The position numbers were made by a program, and so were the translations under genes. This document shows, one piece after another, positions 10,701 to 21,563 of a DNA stretch of 64,000 nucleotides (its first letter is position 1; every line of letters begins with the position of its first letter). Location of the stretch: assembly GCA_914767885.1 (NCBI GenBank), contig CAJZBQ010000047.1, positions 372,001 to 436,000 on the forward strand. Reading direction: 5' to 3'. The notes under the pieces were generated by a model. That model ran no database searches, was not told the DNA's origin, and worked only from the letters and a program-made list of their open reading frames with translations. The DNA comes from Blepharisma stoltei. Lineage: Eukaryota; Ciliophora; Heterotrichea; Heterotrichida; Blepharismidae.

Positions 10701-11138
10701 TTAGAGAAAGGATATCAAGCAGAATTTTTCAGTGCAGCGTTTTAAGCAATTAGGCTCACTTTCAAGATTTTTACAGAAATAGCAGCAGAAATTCATACAA
10801 TTTGAAGCAGTCGCTTCAGATTGAGCTTCTTCACTTTGAACATTATTTAAATCTGTGTCACATGAAAATTGACCAATGCATGAAAATTTCAATTCTGGGT
10901 TTTTATAGCAAAATTCTAATGAATTGGGGTTGCAACTTAATTCCTGCATGAAATATCGCCTTTCAGCGATTTGTGTTGATGGAGAACTCCTATCAGGGGT
11001 AGCTATACCACTTAATAAGCTCATAGGGTTTGCATCATAAGTAAATTTTGCATAACATTTATCATTCACCGGCAAATTTTGTGAATTTGTATGATGTGCG
11101 AGTGCAAGCAAAATCTGAAATGCTAAAAATATGTTCAT
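10701..11138 (-). CDS. secreted Cys-rich hypothetical protein
   Basis: 145 aa. The first 19 residues (FLAFQILLALAHHTNS) form a signal peptide. The mature part holds about 14 cysteines, with a C-terminal cluster CMNFCCYFC..CLKRC suggesting disulphide bonds. No family recognised. Divergently oriented from RPL6, whose start is about 150 bp away. Confidence 0.65.
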   Translation of the reverse strand: MNIFLAFQILLALAHHTNSQNLPVNDKCYAKFTYDANPMSLLSGIATPDRSSPSTQIAERRYFMQELSCNPNSLEFCYKNPELKFSCIGQFSCDTDLNNVQSEEAQSEATASNCMNFCCYFCKNLESEPNCLKRCTEKFCLISFL

Positions 11139-11286
11139 AATAGTGCTATTAGTTTTAAATAATCCACTATGAATACTGACAAAATCTTAAATTATATTAT
11201 TCCTGCGCTATAGCAAACTCTAATTTTGCCTAAATTCATAAAGACTTAGCTAAGCATGGTGCCATTATAATAGCTTATATCCACAA

Positions 11287-11889
11287 ATGGTGAAGTGGTA
11301 CCCTACAGAAGACTTCAAAAAGATCAAAACAAAGGAAGAACAGAAACCTACACGAATTAGAGGTGCCATCACCCCTGGCCAGGTTTTAATCCTCCTTGCT
11401 GGTAAGCACCAAGGCAAAAGAGTTGTCTTCATCAAACAACTTGAAAGTGGATTGCTATTGGTAACTGGGCCATACAAGCTTAATGGAGTTGCACTTAAAC
11501 GAATTCCTCAGGCTTACACCATCCCTACATCAACAAAGCTCGATATTTCTGGCTTACTCTCCCAATGATTAGAGAGGCTTTTTATGCCTCTTATTTTTTA
11601 TTCTGAAAAAATCTATAATTTTTTCGCTTATTATAAATTAGGGTCGTTAGACACTTCAGATATCACTGATGCCTTCTTTGCTAAAGAAAAGAAAAAGGCT
11701 GCTAAAAGCGAGGAACAGTTCTTTGTTGCAAAGCCAAGCAAAAAAGAAGTCCCAGAGTTCAAGAAAGCTGCACAGAAAAAACTCGATGGAAGTATTGCTT
11801 CAGCTATTAAGGATCCTTTGGTCAAGAAATATTTATCGACGAAATTTAGACTGAGAAATGGAATGTTCCCACATTTGCTTAAGTTTTAA
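11287..11889 (+). CDS. RPL6: 60S ribosomal protein L6 (eL6), with one stop-free IES
   Basis: Component of the large cytosolic ribosomal subunit. Diagnostic segments are KWYPTED at the start, [46 protein letters not shown] and the end [20 protein letters not shown]. In other eukaryotes STKxxxxG leads quickly into a YFAKEK block. Here an extra 31 codons intervene; removing 11554-11646 gives [22 protein letters not shown]. The mature protein is 169 aa, slightly short for the family but complete. TAA at 11887. Confidence 0.93.
11554..11646. mobile_element. 93-bp in-frame IES in RPL6 without stop codons
   Basis: Flanked by TTA at 11554-11556 and 11647-11649. The ends are CTCTCCCAA.. and, in reverse, CGACCCTAA... 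The length is 3x31 and its only stop-like codon is TGA, which is Trp here, so an unexcised transcript would still translate. The inserted residues match nothing in eL6. Confidence 0.8.
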
Positions 11890-12206
11890 TAGCTAATTTA
11901 GGTATTACACTTTTCAGCTAAATTGTCTTTGATATTTAATAAAAATAATAATCTAAGTGTTGCATTAATATACAACATTTAATGGGATTTCTTCAAATAT
12001 TATTGATTTATTCAGATAATAAATTCTTTAGAATCATAAAAAAACCTTTCTTGGTCTATATCGTTAAAGCATTGTTTTAAATGAGAATCATATAGGACTT
12101 TAAAATCATTTATAGCTAAAATAATGTTAAGAGTTCTTTTAAAATTTTTATATTCAAAATTCTCCATGAACTTCTATACCAAGTATTTTTGGTTAATTTT
12201 AAACAA
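11890..12206. other. AT-rich intergenic spacer
   Basis: No open frame or repeat recognised between RPL6 and the channel gene. Confidence 0.5.
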
Positions 12207-15200
12207 ATGGCAAAAGTTAACCCAGAATTAAGAAAAGAAAGGTATGTCTCAGTTGGGCAGCGCGAACAAAGCTTATGAAAAGTCAGAGCAGCAGAACTTC
12301 AAAAAGAAGAGCCAAGGCTAAGAGAGAACCCTGATTATGCCAAAATTAAATGAATTCTATACCCAGATGACCACTTTATTGAAATATGAAATGTTGTAAC
12401 TACTTTGCTATTACTTTACACAGGAATTGTAAGTCCATATAAGGATCCCCCCTAATTTTGTCCAATTTCTACTCTTTTTTTTCTAACTCCCCCCCCCCCT
12501 CCGTGAACAAAACCATTAGAAAAATCGCCATTTTTTGACCAAAAAACCCACCCTCCGTGAGTGAACAAAAATTTTTTTAATAGAAAAAATTTTAATGGAA
12601 AAAAATTTTGATATATAAGTGATAATTAGTATAATGAAATCTAGAGCTAATTCTGTTTAATTTTAAACAAATTGCGTTTTTAAAACATAAATTTTGCAAA
12701 TTAAATTAATATTTGCTTCCCAATTTTTGCAAATTAGGATTTTTTTAAATTTCGAAAAAAATATTTTTTTATAAAATTTATATATAAATTTTTTTTAAAA
12801 AAAAAAATTAACCCCCCTCCGTGAGCGAACAAAATTTTTTTGTTCGCTCACGGAGGGGGGGGGGGAGTAAAAAAAAAATTTTTCAGGACTTCATTTGTCC
12901 CAAAATCTAGTTAAAAATGATTTGTCCCATTTTCTAGTTTTTTTGATTTTTTCGAATGTCCTAATTTTGGTTTTTTACTTTAAAAAAACTAGAAAATGAG
13001 ACAATTGAGGTCCTGAAATTTTTTTTTCTATCAATATTTTGACTAGAAAATTTGACAATGAGGTCCTAAAAAAATTTTTTCCTATAAAAAAACTAGAAAA
13101 ATGGAAAACGATAAAAGACTAGAAAATTGGACAAATGATGGGGGGGATCCTTAGAATTGCTTTATATAATTATGATCCAATAGAGTGATACATAGCAGAA
13201 CTAATTGTGAATTGTTTTTATTTTATTGATGTTATATTAAACTGCTTTCTTGCCTATTATGATCAGGACATGAACATTGTTGTCAGCCATAAAAAAATAT
13301 TTTGCAATTATGCAAAAGGCTGACTTGTTTTGGACATTTTAGCATGTCTCCCGTACCAAGCCATGATCCAAACTTCAACAAATTATTCCTCATTAGCAAG
13401 GATGGGAAGGCTGCCAAGAATATATAAATTGGTGAAAATGGGTAAACTGATGAGGATGATGAAATTGATTAAAACCAGGACAAGGGTTATGAGATATATG
13501 AATAGTATTTTACAGATCGACATTGGGATTGAAAGACTGGTATGGTTTTTCTTAACTTACTTGGTGCTCATACATTTACTTGCTTGCTTATGAATTTTCA
13601 TTGGAAATCTCTATCTGAATTATGATTATAATAACTGAATCATGCAAAGCGGGTATCAAGATGAAGAGGGATTTGATTTATATATAATCGCGTTTTATTG
13701 GTCCGTCACAACTTTATCGACTGTAGGATATGGAGAAATTCATGCTTGAAATCTCCCAGAACGCTTAGTCGCAACTCTAGTTATGGTTGTAGGGATATTT
13801 TTTTACTCATTCATTATTGGGTCATTAAGTAGCTTACTTACTAATTTAGATTCCCGTACATCGAAAATGAACAGAAAGCTGGACATTCTCAAAAGCCTGT
13901 CAAGGCAATATAAGTTTAGCCCTGAGTTTTATTCAAAGATTTCTAATGCTATAGAGTACCACTATAAGCAAACCAAGCTTGATTTAGACGAAATTCTTGA
14001 GGACTTGCCTTTAAATTTAAGAACTCAGCTTTTGCTAGTCATTTATCAACAAATGCTCGAAAATAATGCTTTTTTCGAACATAAACCGTCATATTTTGTT
14101 GCTTACGTAGCTCCTCTATTGAAGCCTCAGCGGGTTGAGGAAGGAGAAATTATCTATAAGAAAGGCGATTTTGCCTCCGAAATGTATTTCATTGTCAGCG
14201 GACAAGTGGCAATGATGACTGCTGTAAGTGGAGGAGAAATGATACCTTTCAATGTACTAACAGAAGGATATTATTTCGGAGAAATTGATATTTTGTTTTC
14301 TGAGGAAAAAGAAAGGCTTTATGATGTAAAAGCGTTGGAATCTTCTGAGCTTTTAATATTCCCAAGAGATGATTTTGAAACTATGCTTAAAATGTTTACA
14401 GAAGAGTGTATAGAAGTTCTGGCTCTTGCTCAGCAAAGGCATCAGAGATTAAAAGAAAAATGCGAAGAAGCAGAAAAAGAGTTCTTGGAAAGGAAAAGAA
14501 TTAAAAGATTTCAGAGCTTTCCTAATGCCATATTCTCAAAAGAGGAGTTCTTAAACCAAGCCAAAAAGGGCTTGAAAATGGAAGAAGCAGAAGAAATCGA
14601 AGATTGATTGATTAATTAATTAGAATATGTCTTTGGGGTTTATTTCAGCCCCTCTCTGCCTTCACCGACTTCAGGCTTGCGCCCTAAGCATCGGGTCGCA
14701 CTCACACTCTTTTTTTGACGACGTCACCAAAAAATGGTGACATCAGCAGCTCACGGGAAGACGCACCCAGGCACTTCCTTGGACAACCTCTATCGGCCCT
14801 GGCCAACCTGGAGATGGGACCTGGCTGGATATTTCCGAACCCTCCTTCTGGTCTCCCTTACCCTTCGCTCCAAAAGTGTGAGGTTGCTATATGGATTCTC
14901 CTTGTCTCTGGGTCGGGGCAAAAACCCTATCTGGAGTCCGACAGGGATAAAAAGCCACCCATGACACAAATTCCGAACTTTGTCCCTCTGAGACCCGAAG
15001 TAGCCAAGAGGTGATGGTAGAAGGACTGGTTGGATAGTCAGCCATTTTATTTGTGTGAAATCGAAGAAGAAGAAAATGAAATTCACACCGATGATGAACA
15101 AAAAAATAGCAATGAAGAAGAGCAGATAGATGCGCCTGCTATAAATGAAGAAACAAATCCAGAAACAGCTCGACCAGAAGACAATAAAATAGCTTGATTT

Positions 15201-15512
15201 GAAAACTTGAAAAAAAATAAATCACTGTACCATGAAATTCTGGGAGACACACTCGGAATCAACGAAGAAGAAGAGCTCAAGAAAAAAGTTTCTAAGCTGG
15301 AAAGAAGGGTTGAAGAAGTGAAAAATGCTATTGTTGCAATAGCAGATGTGCTTGGCCTTGGATGGGCTATTGACTCTGAAAAAACGACGCCATCAGCAAC
15401 TTTAACTTCTTTGCAAACTAGCTTTAATTCGTCAGCAGGCCAAGGATTAATGGCAAAGCTACTAAAAGAAGTAAGCAAAATTAGCCAAAAGGGGGAACAT
15501 CACCCCTCATAG
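12207..15512 (+). CDS. cyclic-nucleotide-gated type voltage K+ channel, split by a nested IES and a retroposon
   Basis: Six-transmembrane K+ channel of the EAG/CNG/HCN superfamily, common in ciliates. ATG 12207 reads through TGA=Trp codons (for example IKWILYPDDHFIEIWNVVTTLLLLYTGIVSPYR). After removal of 12440-13151 it continues with S2-S3 (FIDVILNCFLAYYD), an S4-like basic helix (ARMGRLPRIYKLVKMGKLMR..), the pore TTLSTVGYGE (K+ selectivity filter), a C-linker and a cyclic-nucleotide-binding fold (about 14130-14400: FIVSGQVAMM, GYYFGEIDIL). The C-terminal tail is acidic and continues beyond the retroposon 14604-15056 to TAG 15510. Mature length about 709 aa. The channel call is firm; the exact junction at the retroposon is not (see findings). 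Confidence 0.9.
12440..13151. mobile_element. family C element/IES (outer element of a nested pair) in the K+ channel gene
   Basis: 712 bp with TA at both ends. Termini are TAAGGATCCCCCC and, in reverse at 13140-13153, the same sequence. Subterminal matching motifs include TTTGTCCAATTT and CTAGTCTTTT. The right half holds inverted and direct copies of GACTAGAAAAT. Excision joins ..TGIVSPYRIALYNYD.., the expected K+ channel sequence. Contains a complete family A element. Confidence 0.92.
12484..12867. mobile_element. family A MITE nested inside the family C IES
   Basis: 384 bp flanked by TAA (12484-12486, 12868-12870), with the direct CCCTCCGTGA..GAACAAAA copies at the left and the hairpin at 12813-12865. 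Its removal leaves a complete family C element of about 328 bp, so it inserted after family C. Confidence 0.92.
14604..15056 (-). mobile_element. retroposon-like insertion in the K+ channel gene
   Basis: GC-richer block flanked by an 11-bp duplication GAAATCGAAGA (14593-14603, 15057-15067). On the minus strand it starts near TAAAATGGCTGAC (15041-15049) and ends in an AT tail (TTAATTAATTAATCAATCAA). Long duplication plus simple tail fits a non-LTR retroposon. A 63-codon frame starts at the ATG in AAAATGGC, but it matches nothing I recognise. Confidence 0.8.
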
Positions 15513-16273
15513 TTTTCACGAGTTGAATTTTAAACAAAATTGTAAAGATTTAGATATTGATTTAACGTAAATTAGAAATTTTAAAAATCCCTTTGAAAAA
15601 ATTCACTAATCCTTTCTTGATTGAAATTTTTATCATAAGTTCAGCCTTTCCCTTATTTGATCATTCGAATAATTATAATACAAGAAGATACAATTATATA
15701 TGCAAAATTATGATGTTGAAAGCACTTTATTATATTGAATAATCCTAAAGAAGAAAATCTTATGAGGGTTTACGCTTGAGCTATAATTAAAAAGCAATTT
15801 AATTGTCAACTAATTTGTCTGCTCCAGAAATCTTGGCTCTTAGTAGTCTTTCATTAAATAATGGCCCAAATTAAATATCTCTGGTCTAATTAAAATTAAT
15901 AAAGTTAACTCACTATACAAATCAGTATACAAATTAATTATGATAGAGTAAGCTAGATATATATTTTTCTTACTCCTTACTCATAGAGATATGCTAATTG
16001 TTTTAAAATTTGATATTAATTTTATTTTGATTTTTAAAAGTACTGAAAAAGATATATTAATTATTTTTCATATTTGTTTTAGATACAAGCTGCCTAAAAT
16101 ACAACAAATGTAGCTAGAAATTTCATTAATAATTACTACTAAAACTTTTATCTTAAATAAATATTTACTACTTTTTCTTATAACATAGGGATTTTTATCA
16201 GCTTTCTCACGCATGAAGGAGGTTATAATTACTTTAATTATCAATTTTATGGGTTTATTAAAATTTTTCCAGT
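15513..16273. other. AT-rich intergenic spacer
   Basis: About 760 bp with no supported frame, repeat or structured element. Confidence 0.5.
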
Positions 16274-18505
16274 ATGGCTAATAAAATGTTATTAATTCTG
16301 ATCATATTTTCTGCTCTGAATTTTTCCTTTGCAGACAAAAAGTGTTATGCTTTATCAATAGAAGGAGGTGGTAGTCACGGAGCATTTGAAGCTGGGGCAT
16401 TATGACAACTTATAAATTCTCTTCCTCCGGATGAAGTTTTGTACAATGTAGTGACTGGAATTTCAACTGGAGCTTTGAATGCTGCAGGAGTATCATTTTT
16501 CCCAATAGGTAGTGAAAAAGAAATGGCTGATTTTGTAGTTCAAACATGGCTCAATATTAATAATAGCTCAACAATCTTCGAAGAATGAAATGATGGAATC
16601 ATAGGAGGTCTTTTCTTTGGGAGAGCTAAAAAACTAAGTTTAAAATTTATTAATATTTTTATAACAAGAATCTAACATTTATTTGAGAAAAATTAAGCGA
16701 ACTCCATCCTTCATTGACTATTCCATTGAAATTCTTTTAAAATCCGTAAAATTACTAATATCTTTGTTAATTAGAAAGGTAAGTGTTTTGTAGTATAATC
16801 ATTCCTAAGTTATTTATAGCTGCTTGATCATATTTTAAATAATTTAATTCATATCCCTAATATAAACAGGAATTTATATAAAAAAAATTTATATATAATA
16901 AGCAAGAGAGTTAATAGATTAATATGATAGATTTAGCTTCGATTTATCGCTTTAAACATGAATCCAAATAAATTTGATTATAAAATACATAAACAGAAAT
17001 AAATCCCTTCAATAATAATTATATGTCATAAGCTCATAATCTAGTGTTGATTGCACTATCTCTGTTTGCCCTAAATATATCATGCTTAATTTTTTTAATC
17101 AAGCAGTGAGAGTTAAAGTATATAAGATATGGCTAAGCGGTTAAAAACCACGCTAGATTTGCTCAGGAACAATTATACTATAAAAGCGCTCATCTCTCTT
17201 ATTAACAAATATATTATTAATTTTTAGATAAAATTAGGTAACCGAAAATTTTTGTTTTTAAAAATTTATATATATATAAGTTTTATATACAATTACAGTT
17301 AACTAGCTCCTTTAATGCCTTGAGCAAATTGTGGATTTTGCAAGGCATGTGGAGTAATCCTTCATGCTAAAAAATTCCATATGTGAAGTTTCCATATATA
17401 TGTAATACTACAGATATGGAATTTCTTGGCATGTGAAGGATTATTCCAGATCTTTGAACAATCCATAATTTGTGAATGCAGATAACATTATCTGTTGCAA
17501 AATTTCTTACTGCTCAACAGAAAATAATATGATTTATAGCATATTCGCAAGTATATTTATGCTTTATATATTATTACTTGCGCTATCGCTAAAAAAAGTT
17601 TATGGAAAATATGCTTAATTTCATATTAATAAAAATGAATAGTCTCTTTTTCTAAAAAATTTTTATATTCCATCCTATGATAAAGCAATGGCGGACGATT
17701 TTATAAGAACGAAGAGAGTTAATATATTTTTAGCTTTCCCCATTTCTTTCATTCTGGTTTGTATAATAATGCGCCATTAAAAAAATTTGTGAAAGAAAGG
17801 TCACAACGTGGAATACATAGAAATATTACTGTCGGATCCACTAATTTAGATACTGGACTATATGGACAATTTAATGAGTCTTTAGGCAATGAAAATATGA
17901 CCACAGCAATTTTATGCTCAGCTGACCCTCCTGCATATTTTCCACCAACATGGTTTCAAGGACATAATTGAGCAGATGGAGGGTGCATTATCAATTTAGA
18001 TGTCTTTGCTGCTGTAAATCGATGCTTAGATATTGTAAGTAATCAAAGTGACATTATTGTTGACCTTCTGTTTGACACACCTGATGAAGGACTAACAGAA
18101 GTATATAATTTTACAACTTTATCAGTAATAAGTAGAATTCGGGAAATTAAAGCTTCAGACACAAATTTATGGTTTTTATATAATGCTGTTAATGCATGGC
18201 CAGATGTGAATTTCCGATATATTAAATTCGGGTATATTAGTTAAGGTAATAAGTAAACAGAAATAGTCTACTTTTAAAATATATTTAACAACCCCAAATT
18301 TATAAAAATTAATGAAATACATAATATATTGCCAAGTCAAAAAATGCCAGGAGGATATGTACCATTGGATTTTGATCGAAAAGTAATTGAATGGGAAATT
18401 GAGCTTGGCAAAAATGACACTAAAAAAGCTTTGGGTTCTCTAAAAAGCGGTAAAGAAAGCTTAAAAGATAGGTTTAAAAAGAAAGACAATATTATATATC
18501 CATAA
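16274..18505 (+). CDS. secreted patatin-like phospholipase/lipase, two IESs
   Basis: Patatin-fold acyl hydrolase acting on phospholipids or acylglycerols. ATG 16274; residues 1-20 (KMLLILIIFSALNFSFA) are a signal peptide. Next come the oxyanion loop EGGGSHGAFEAGAL, the nucleophile elbow GISTG (catalytic Ser), then NITVGSTNLDTG and the catalytic Asp motif WADGG. The C-terminus includes LPGGY-like MPGGYVPLDFD. Removing 16627-17730 (1104 bp) and 18223-18300 (78 bp), both multiples of 3, gives 349 aa ending at TAA 18503. TGA codes Trp in GALWQL, FEEWND and NWADGG. The Ser-Asp dyad is intact, so it is likely active after germline excision. Export points to lysosome, food vacuole or outside the cell. 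Confidence 0.9.
16627..17730. mobile_element. 1.1-kb TA-bounded IES in the patatin gene
   Basis: Left end TAAAAAACTAAG (after AGAGC); right end in reverse TAAAAATATATTAAC. Joining 16626 to 17731 restores ..GLFFGRASFPHFFHSGLYNNAPL.. in frame. The body is AT-rich with no long open frame and includes an imperfect hairpin (about 17320-17480). Confidence 0.87.
17320..17480. repeat. imperfect inverted repeat (possible nested MITE) inside the 1.1-kb IES
   Basis: The left arm (CAAATTGTGGATTTTGCAAG.. to ..TTCCATATGTG) and right arm (CAGATATGGAATTTC.. to ..CAATCCATAATTTGTG) pair with scattered mismatches over about 60 nt each. It looks like an old hairpin element that landed in the IES. Confidence 0.65.
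18223..18300. mobile_element. 78-bp TA-bounded IES in the patatin gene
   Basis: Ends TAAATTCGGG and, in reverse, TAAATTTGGGG. Excision bypasses the TAA at 18242 and joins ..NFRYIIKINEIHNILPSQKMPGGYVPL.., linking to the conserved patatin C-terminus in frame. Confidence 0.85.
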
Positions 18506-18633
18506 TCCACCATATAAATATCAATTAGTTTTTCAAGTAGTTTGATTATTTAATAAATTATCCAATTAGCATAGTTTTTTTTTGATTGGACTTTTATTTT
18601 TTAAAAATGCACTGATAGTATCATAATTAAATT

Positions 18634-19050
18634 ATGGGCCATTACACAAACCTCCCAATTTTAAAACCGAACAGATTATTAAACATGCCAATTTTTGCTC
18701 AGAATAAGCACAAAAAATCAATATCATTAAACCACAGTCTTATAAGCTCAGACAAAAGCAAGGCTCTCGATATAAATAAATCATATACATTAATCACAAA
18801 AGATCAAATAATTGACTGCATGAAGAGCTCCCAATCTTTCAAAACTATGTTTGTAAAAGATAATAACAAAGATAAGCATAAAACTATTGAAAAGACTATG
18901 AATGCTTTAGCAGCAATTCAAAGAAAAGTATATAGAATTCACAGTCTAAAACAAACTTCAAACTGTAGTTTTAATTCCGTGATCCCTGCTCCTAAAACTT
19001 ATGGAAAGAAAAAGCTTAAAAGATGCACCTCATATGCACCTCGTATATAA
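18634..19050 (+). CDS. hypothetical basic protein
   Basis: 138 aa, ATG to TAA, no TGA needed. Rich in Lys and Ser, with no membrane segment and no recognised motif. The C-terminus is basic (YGKKKLKRCTSYAPRI). It stands alone between the lipase and the SHIPPO-like gene and could encode a cytoskeleton- or nucleus-associated protein, but nothing identifies it. Confidence 0.5.
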   Translation: MGHYTNLPILKPNRLLNMPIFAQNKHKKSISLNHSLISSDKSKALDINKSYTLITKDQIIDCMKSSQSFKTMFVKDNNKDKHKTIEKTMNALAAIQRKVYRIHSLKQTSNCSFNSVIPAPKTYGKKKLKRCTSYAPRI

Positions 19051-19446
19051 TATTTATAATTGAATATTCTTTTACCATTTTCCAGAAAACTGGGTTTTAG
19101 CCCTTGAGGAAATCTTAACATATTAAATTGTATCATATAAAAATATGATCTAAAACATCAGAAAAGCCTAATGATGTCTTTAAGTCAAGCTTATCCGCTT
19201 GAATGATAGAAGAAACAAAACGAGATTTGTTAACGCCGTCTCCAAGAATTAATATTAAATAAAATCGAATAATCATTGACTTAATTAAGTCATAAACCTT
19301 AGTTTTAACTCAAAAGTCCAGATTAAACAAAAAAGTTCAATAAAGCATTAATTTAAACCTTCAAAATTTTTTGGAATTTTTATTTTTAAAATGTATAAAA
19401 CATTTTTTAGGTTCCTGATGATTAATTAAATTGATTTAAAATTCAA
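19051..19446. other. intergenic spacer
   Basis: A short open stretch around 19150-19270 (ending ..LLTPSPRINIK) has no clear start; I could not make it into a gene. Otherwise AT-rich. Confidence 0.4.
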
Positions 19447-20706
19447 ATGAAGAATAGAATTAGAAAGCAAGAAGAGCTGCATACATATTCAGCATTGAGT
19501 GAAATTATGCTGAGGTTAAAAAAGAAAGGATATATAGACAAGCTTCAGCAAATCTTCCTAGCAATATACCAAAATGAAAAATCAGAGGACAATCTTTATT
19601 CTGAAAAACTCAAAGAAGGAATAAAACTAATAGTTAATGGCTTATTGGAAGAAATTTTCAAAGAAAATATCCCTGAAAACTTCTCAGCTCCTTCAACTCC
19701 TGTTTTTGAACCTTCAAGAACCCCAGTCCAGTTAAAAGTTCCTAGCAGCTTATCAAGAAATTCTCCTTCCTCACATGGCTCAAGCCAAATGAAAGCATCT
19801 GTTTCCCAAAAGCAATCTATTTATATACGTAGTTTTATTAATTAGGTTTTTGCTCTATAATAGTTAATTTACTTGCATAATAAGCAATATTCATAATAAT
19901 AAAAAAATACTTTGCTTTTGAGAAATGAAAATGAACTTGCGAGTTTTTCAGAATTCAATACAATTGCCGGTCCATCGACTTTTGGAAAAGCAAAACGAGA
20001 AATAAGCCTGGAAAAGAGAAATAACTCACCTGGGCCGGCTGCGCATATATGCATTAAAATGATATGGCCAGCCAGCCAACCTCATAGCATCTGTAGGTGT
20101 GAAAGCCCAGGGATCTTATGAAATGGAGGATTTCGCTGGGTAGCGTGTATTAGATCAGGCTTACTTAGCTTGTTGGAGTGCAATGCAGACTACGCCAACT
20201 TCACCTCATTCAGATTGTGGTTTTTACCTTTGGAAAAGATGGATGATCGGTGCTTGAAAGGAAATGCTTTGTAAAAGCCCTTGGGCCAATCGGCTATTTT
20301 TTAATGCGATATGGGAGTCGCGCCGAGGGCACAAGTTCCATCTTGCCGAGAAATTCGAAAAATCGAATCTTGTTGAAGGGCAACTATAGTCAGGCACACG
20401 GCACAGTGACCCATACTGTTGCACTCTAGCTCATGTGTGAGCCCATTTCTGGAGTAGCATAGCTTAGAGGCAGTCATGAAGCTAGCCGAAGATAAAAACC
20501 TCTTGAAGTATAACAATTAGTTTCTCAATAATTTTAACTAAGAACTAAGGATGGCTGCATATATAGCTGAGCCTCTTATGGTAAAACAAAATTCTCCAAA
20601 GGTTGTGATACCGAAGGCAGGGAAAAGAATTGATTTTGTAAATAATTTAGGAAATCCAGCGCCAAATAGTTATTATCCTTCCAAGCGATTTATTTCTAAA
20701 AGATAG
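19447..20706 (+). CDS. SHIPPO/STPGR-repeat (ODF3-like) protein, one IES and one retroposon
   Basis: After removing 19824-19907 and one retroposon copy (about 20038-20553) the gene encodes 219 aa ending at TAG 20704. The SHIPPO-type motif is NNSPGPAAY, created exactly across the retroposon site, and a second weaker one is GNPAPNSYYPSKRF. Such Pro-Gly-Pro repeat proteins bind microtubules in flagella and cilia (ODF3/CIMAP families). The N-terminal 70 residues are predicted helical (QEELHTYSALSEIMLRLKKKGYIDKLQQIF), followed by a Ser/Pro-rich linker. It is shorter than animal ODF3 and has only two recognisable repeats. Confidence 0.75.
19824..19907. mobile_element. 84-bp TA-bounded IES in the SHIPPO gene
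   Basis: Needed because the frame hits TAG at 19843 and resumes with an open frame after 19909. Removing 19824-19907 (3x28) joins ..KQSIYTLLLRNENELASF... The ends are only weakly inverted (TATACGTAG.. versus TATTTTTTTATT..), so the boundary is inferred from frame. Confidence 0.6.
20053..20552 (+). mobile_element. retroposon-like insertion in the SHIPPO gene
   Basis: GC-richer block between GGCTGCGCATATATGC (20037-20052) and GGCTGCATATATAGC (20553-20567), an imperfect duplication. It starts near TTAAAATGATATGGCC and ends in an AT-rich tail. Total offset between copies is 516 bp (3x172); keeping one copy gives SPGPAAYIAEPLM in frame. Confidence 0.75.
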
Positions 20707-20931
20707 AGAAATTCTACAATTGAAAAACATTGATGCGGAATCCTAATGAATTTTATGCTATTAATTATAAATGTTCTTATATATTGGTAAATACGCACTA
20801 CACTAAATATTTTAGCATGCACTTAAAATCAGCATCATTTATATCAATTCAACATATTATAATCTTGAAAATGGCAATTTTAATATGAAATATTTATAAT
20901 TTTCTCTACATTTAAATAGTAAAGAGGTCAA

Positions 20932-21456
20932 CTAATCTTGTATTTTCATCGTATAATTTCCGTCTTGCTGGCAATAAACCTCTGATACCACAGTTCCGAA
21001 TTCCAAAATTCCCTTCTCTTTAATGGAAGGCTCTAGAACTTCCCAAATTGTATCAGCTATGTATTTGGCAAGTTCTTCTGTAGAGGTATTATATATAGGC
21101 AATAAGGTGCACACTCTTTTCGGGAGCTCATAAAATGTGTTATGAAGTGCATTAATTCTAATGTGGTCCTCAAGGTCAATAACAGGCAAAATCGTAGATT
21201 TTGACGCAACCAAAACTTTATTGTGGAAGTTTTGGCATAAGTTTTTGAGCTCTCTTTTCACAACTGAAAAATCGACCACAAAACCATCCGCTCCTAGTCT
21301 TTTTGATTTTATTGTTACTGCAATAGTGTAGCCATGCCCATGAAGTTCTTCTTGTCAATTTTGGCCTGCGAGAATATGGGCAGCGTCAAAAGAACAAGTT
21401 TTATGATAAACTTTTAGTTCATATGATTGAGAAATTTTTCCTTCTTCTATTGACAT
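20932..21456 (-). CDS. 6-pyruvoyl-tetrahydropterin synthase / QueD-like enzyme
   Basis: Zinc-dependent enzyme converting dihydroneopterin triphosphate to 6-pyruvoyl-tetrahydropterin, or the related queuosine or folate branch reactions. ATG is at 21456 (MSIEEGKISQSYELKVYH). Reading TGA as Trp (GQNWQEELHGHGY) extends the frame to 174 aa. Metal ligands appear as FDAAHIL (first His) and HGHGY (second and third His). The Cys-containing substrate loop is replaced or shifted, so I cannot tell PTPS from QueD or PTPS-III. TAG stop at 20932-20934. No intron or IES. Confidence 0.85.
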
Positions 21457-21563
21457 TATAATGGTTGGTTTATTATGATCTATTTACTTAGCTTTAAATT
21501 TGAAATTTTAATAATTTATAGTCACACTATTATTCTTTACCATATTATATGCTATCTTTGATA

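Noticed and set aside
18246-18260. 15-nt intron-like GTAATAAGTAAACAG in the patatin gene
   Set aside because: It lies after an in-frame TAA and inside the 78-bp IES that is needed to link the conserved C-terminus; removing it does not restore the frame.
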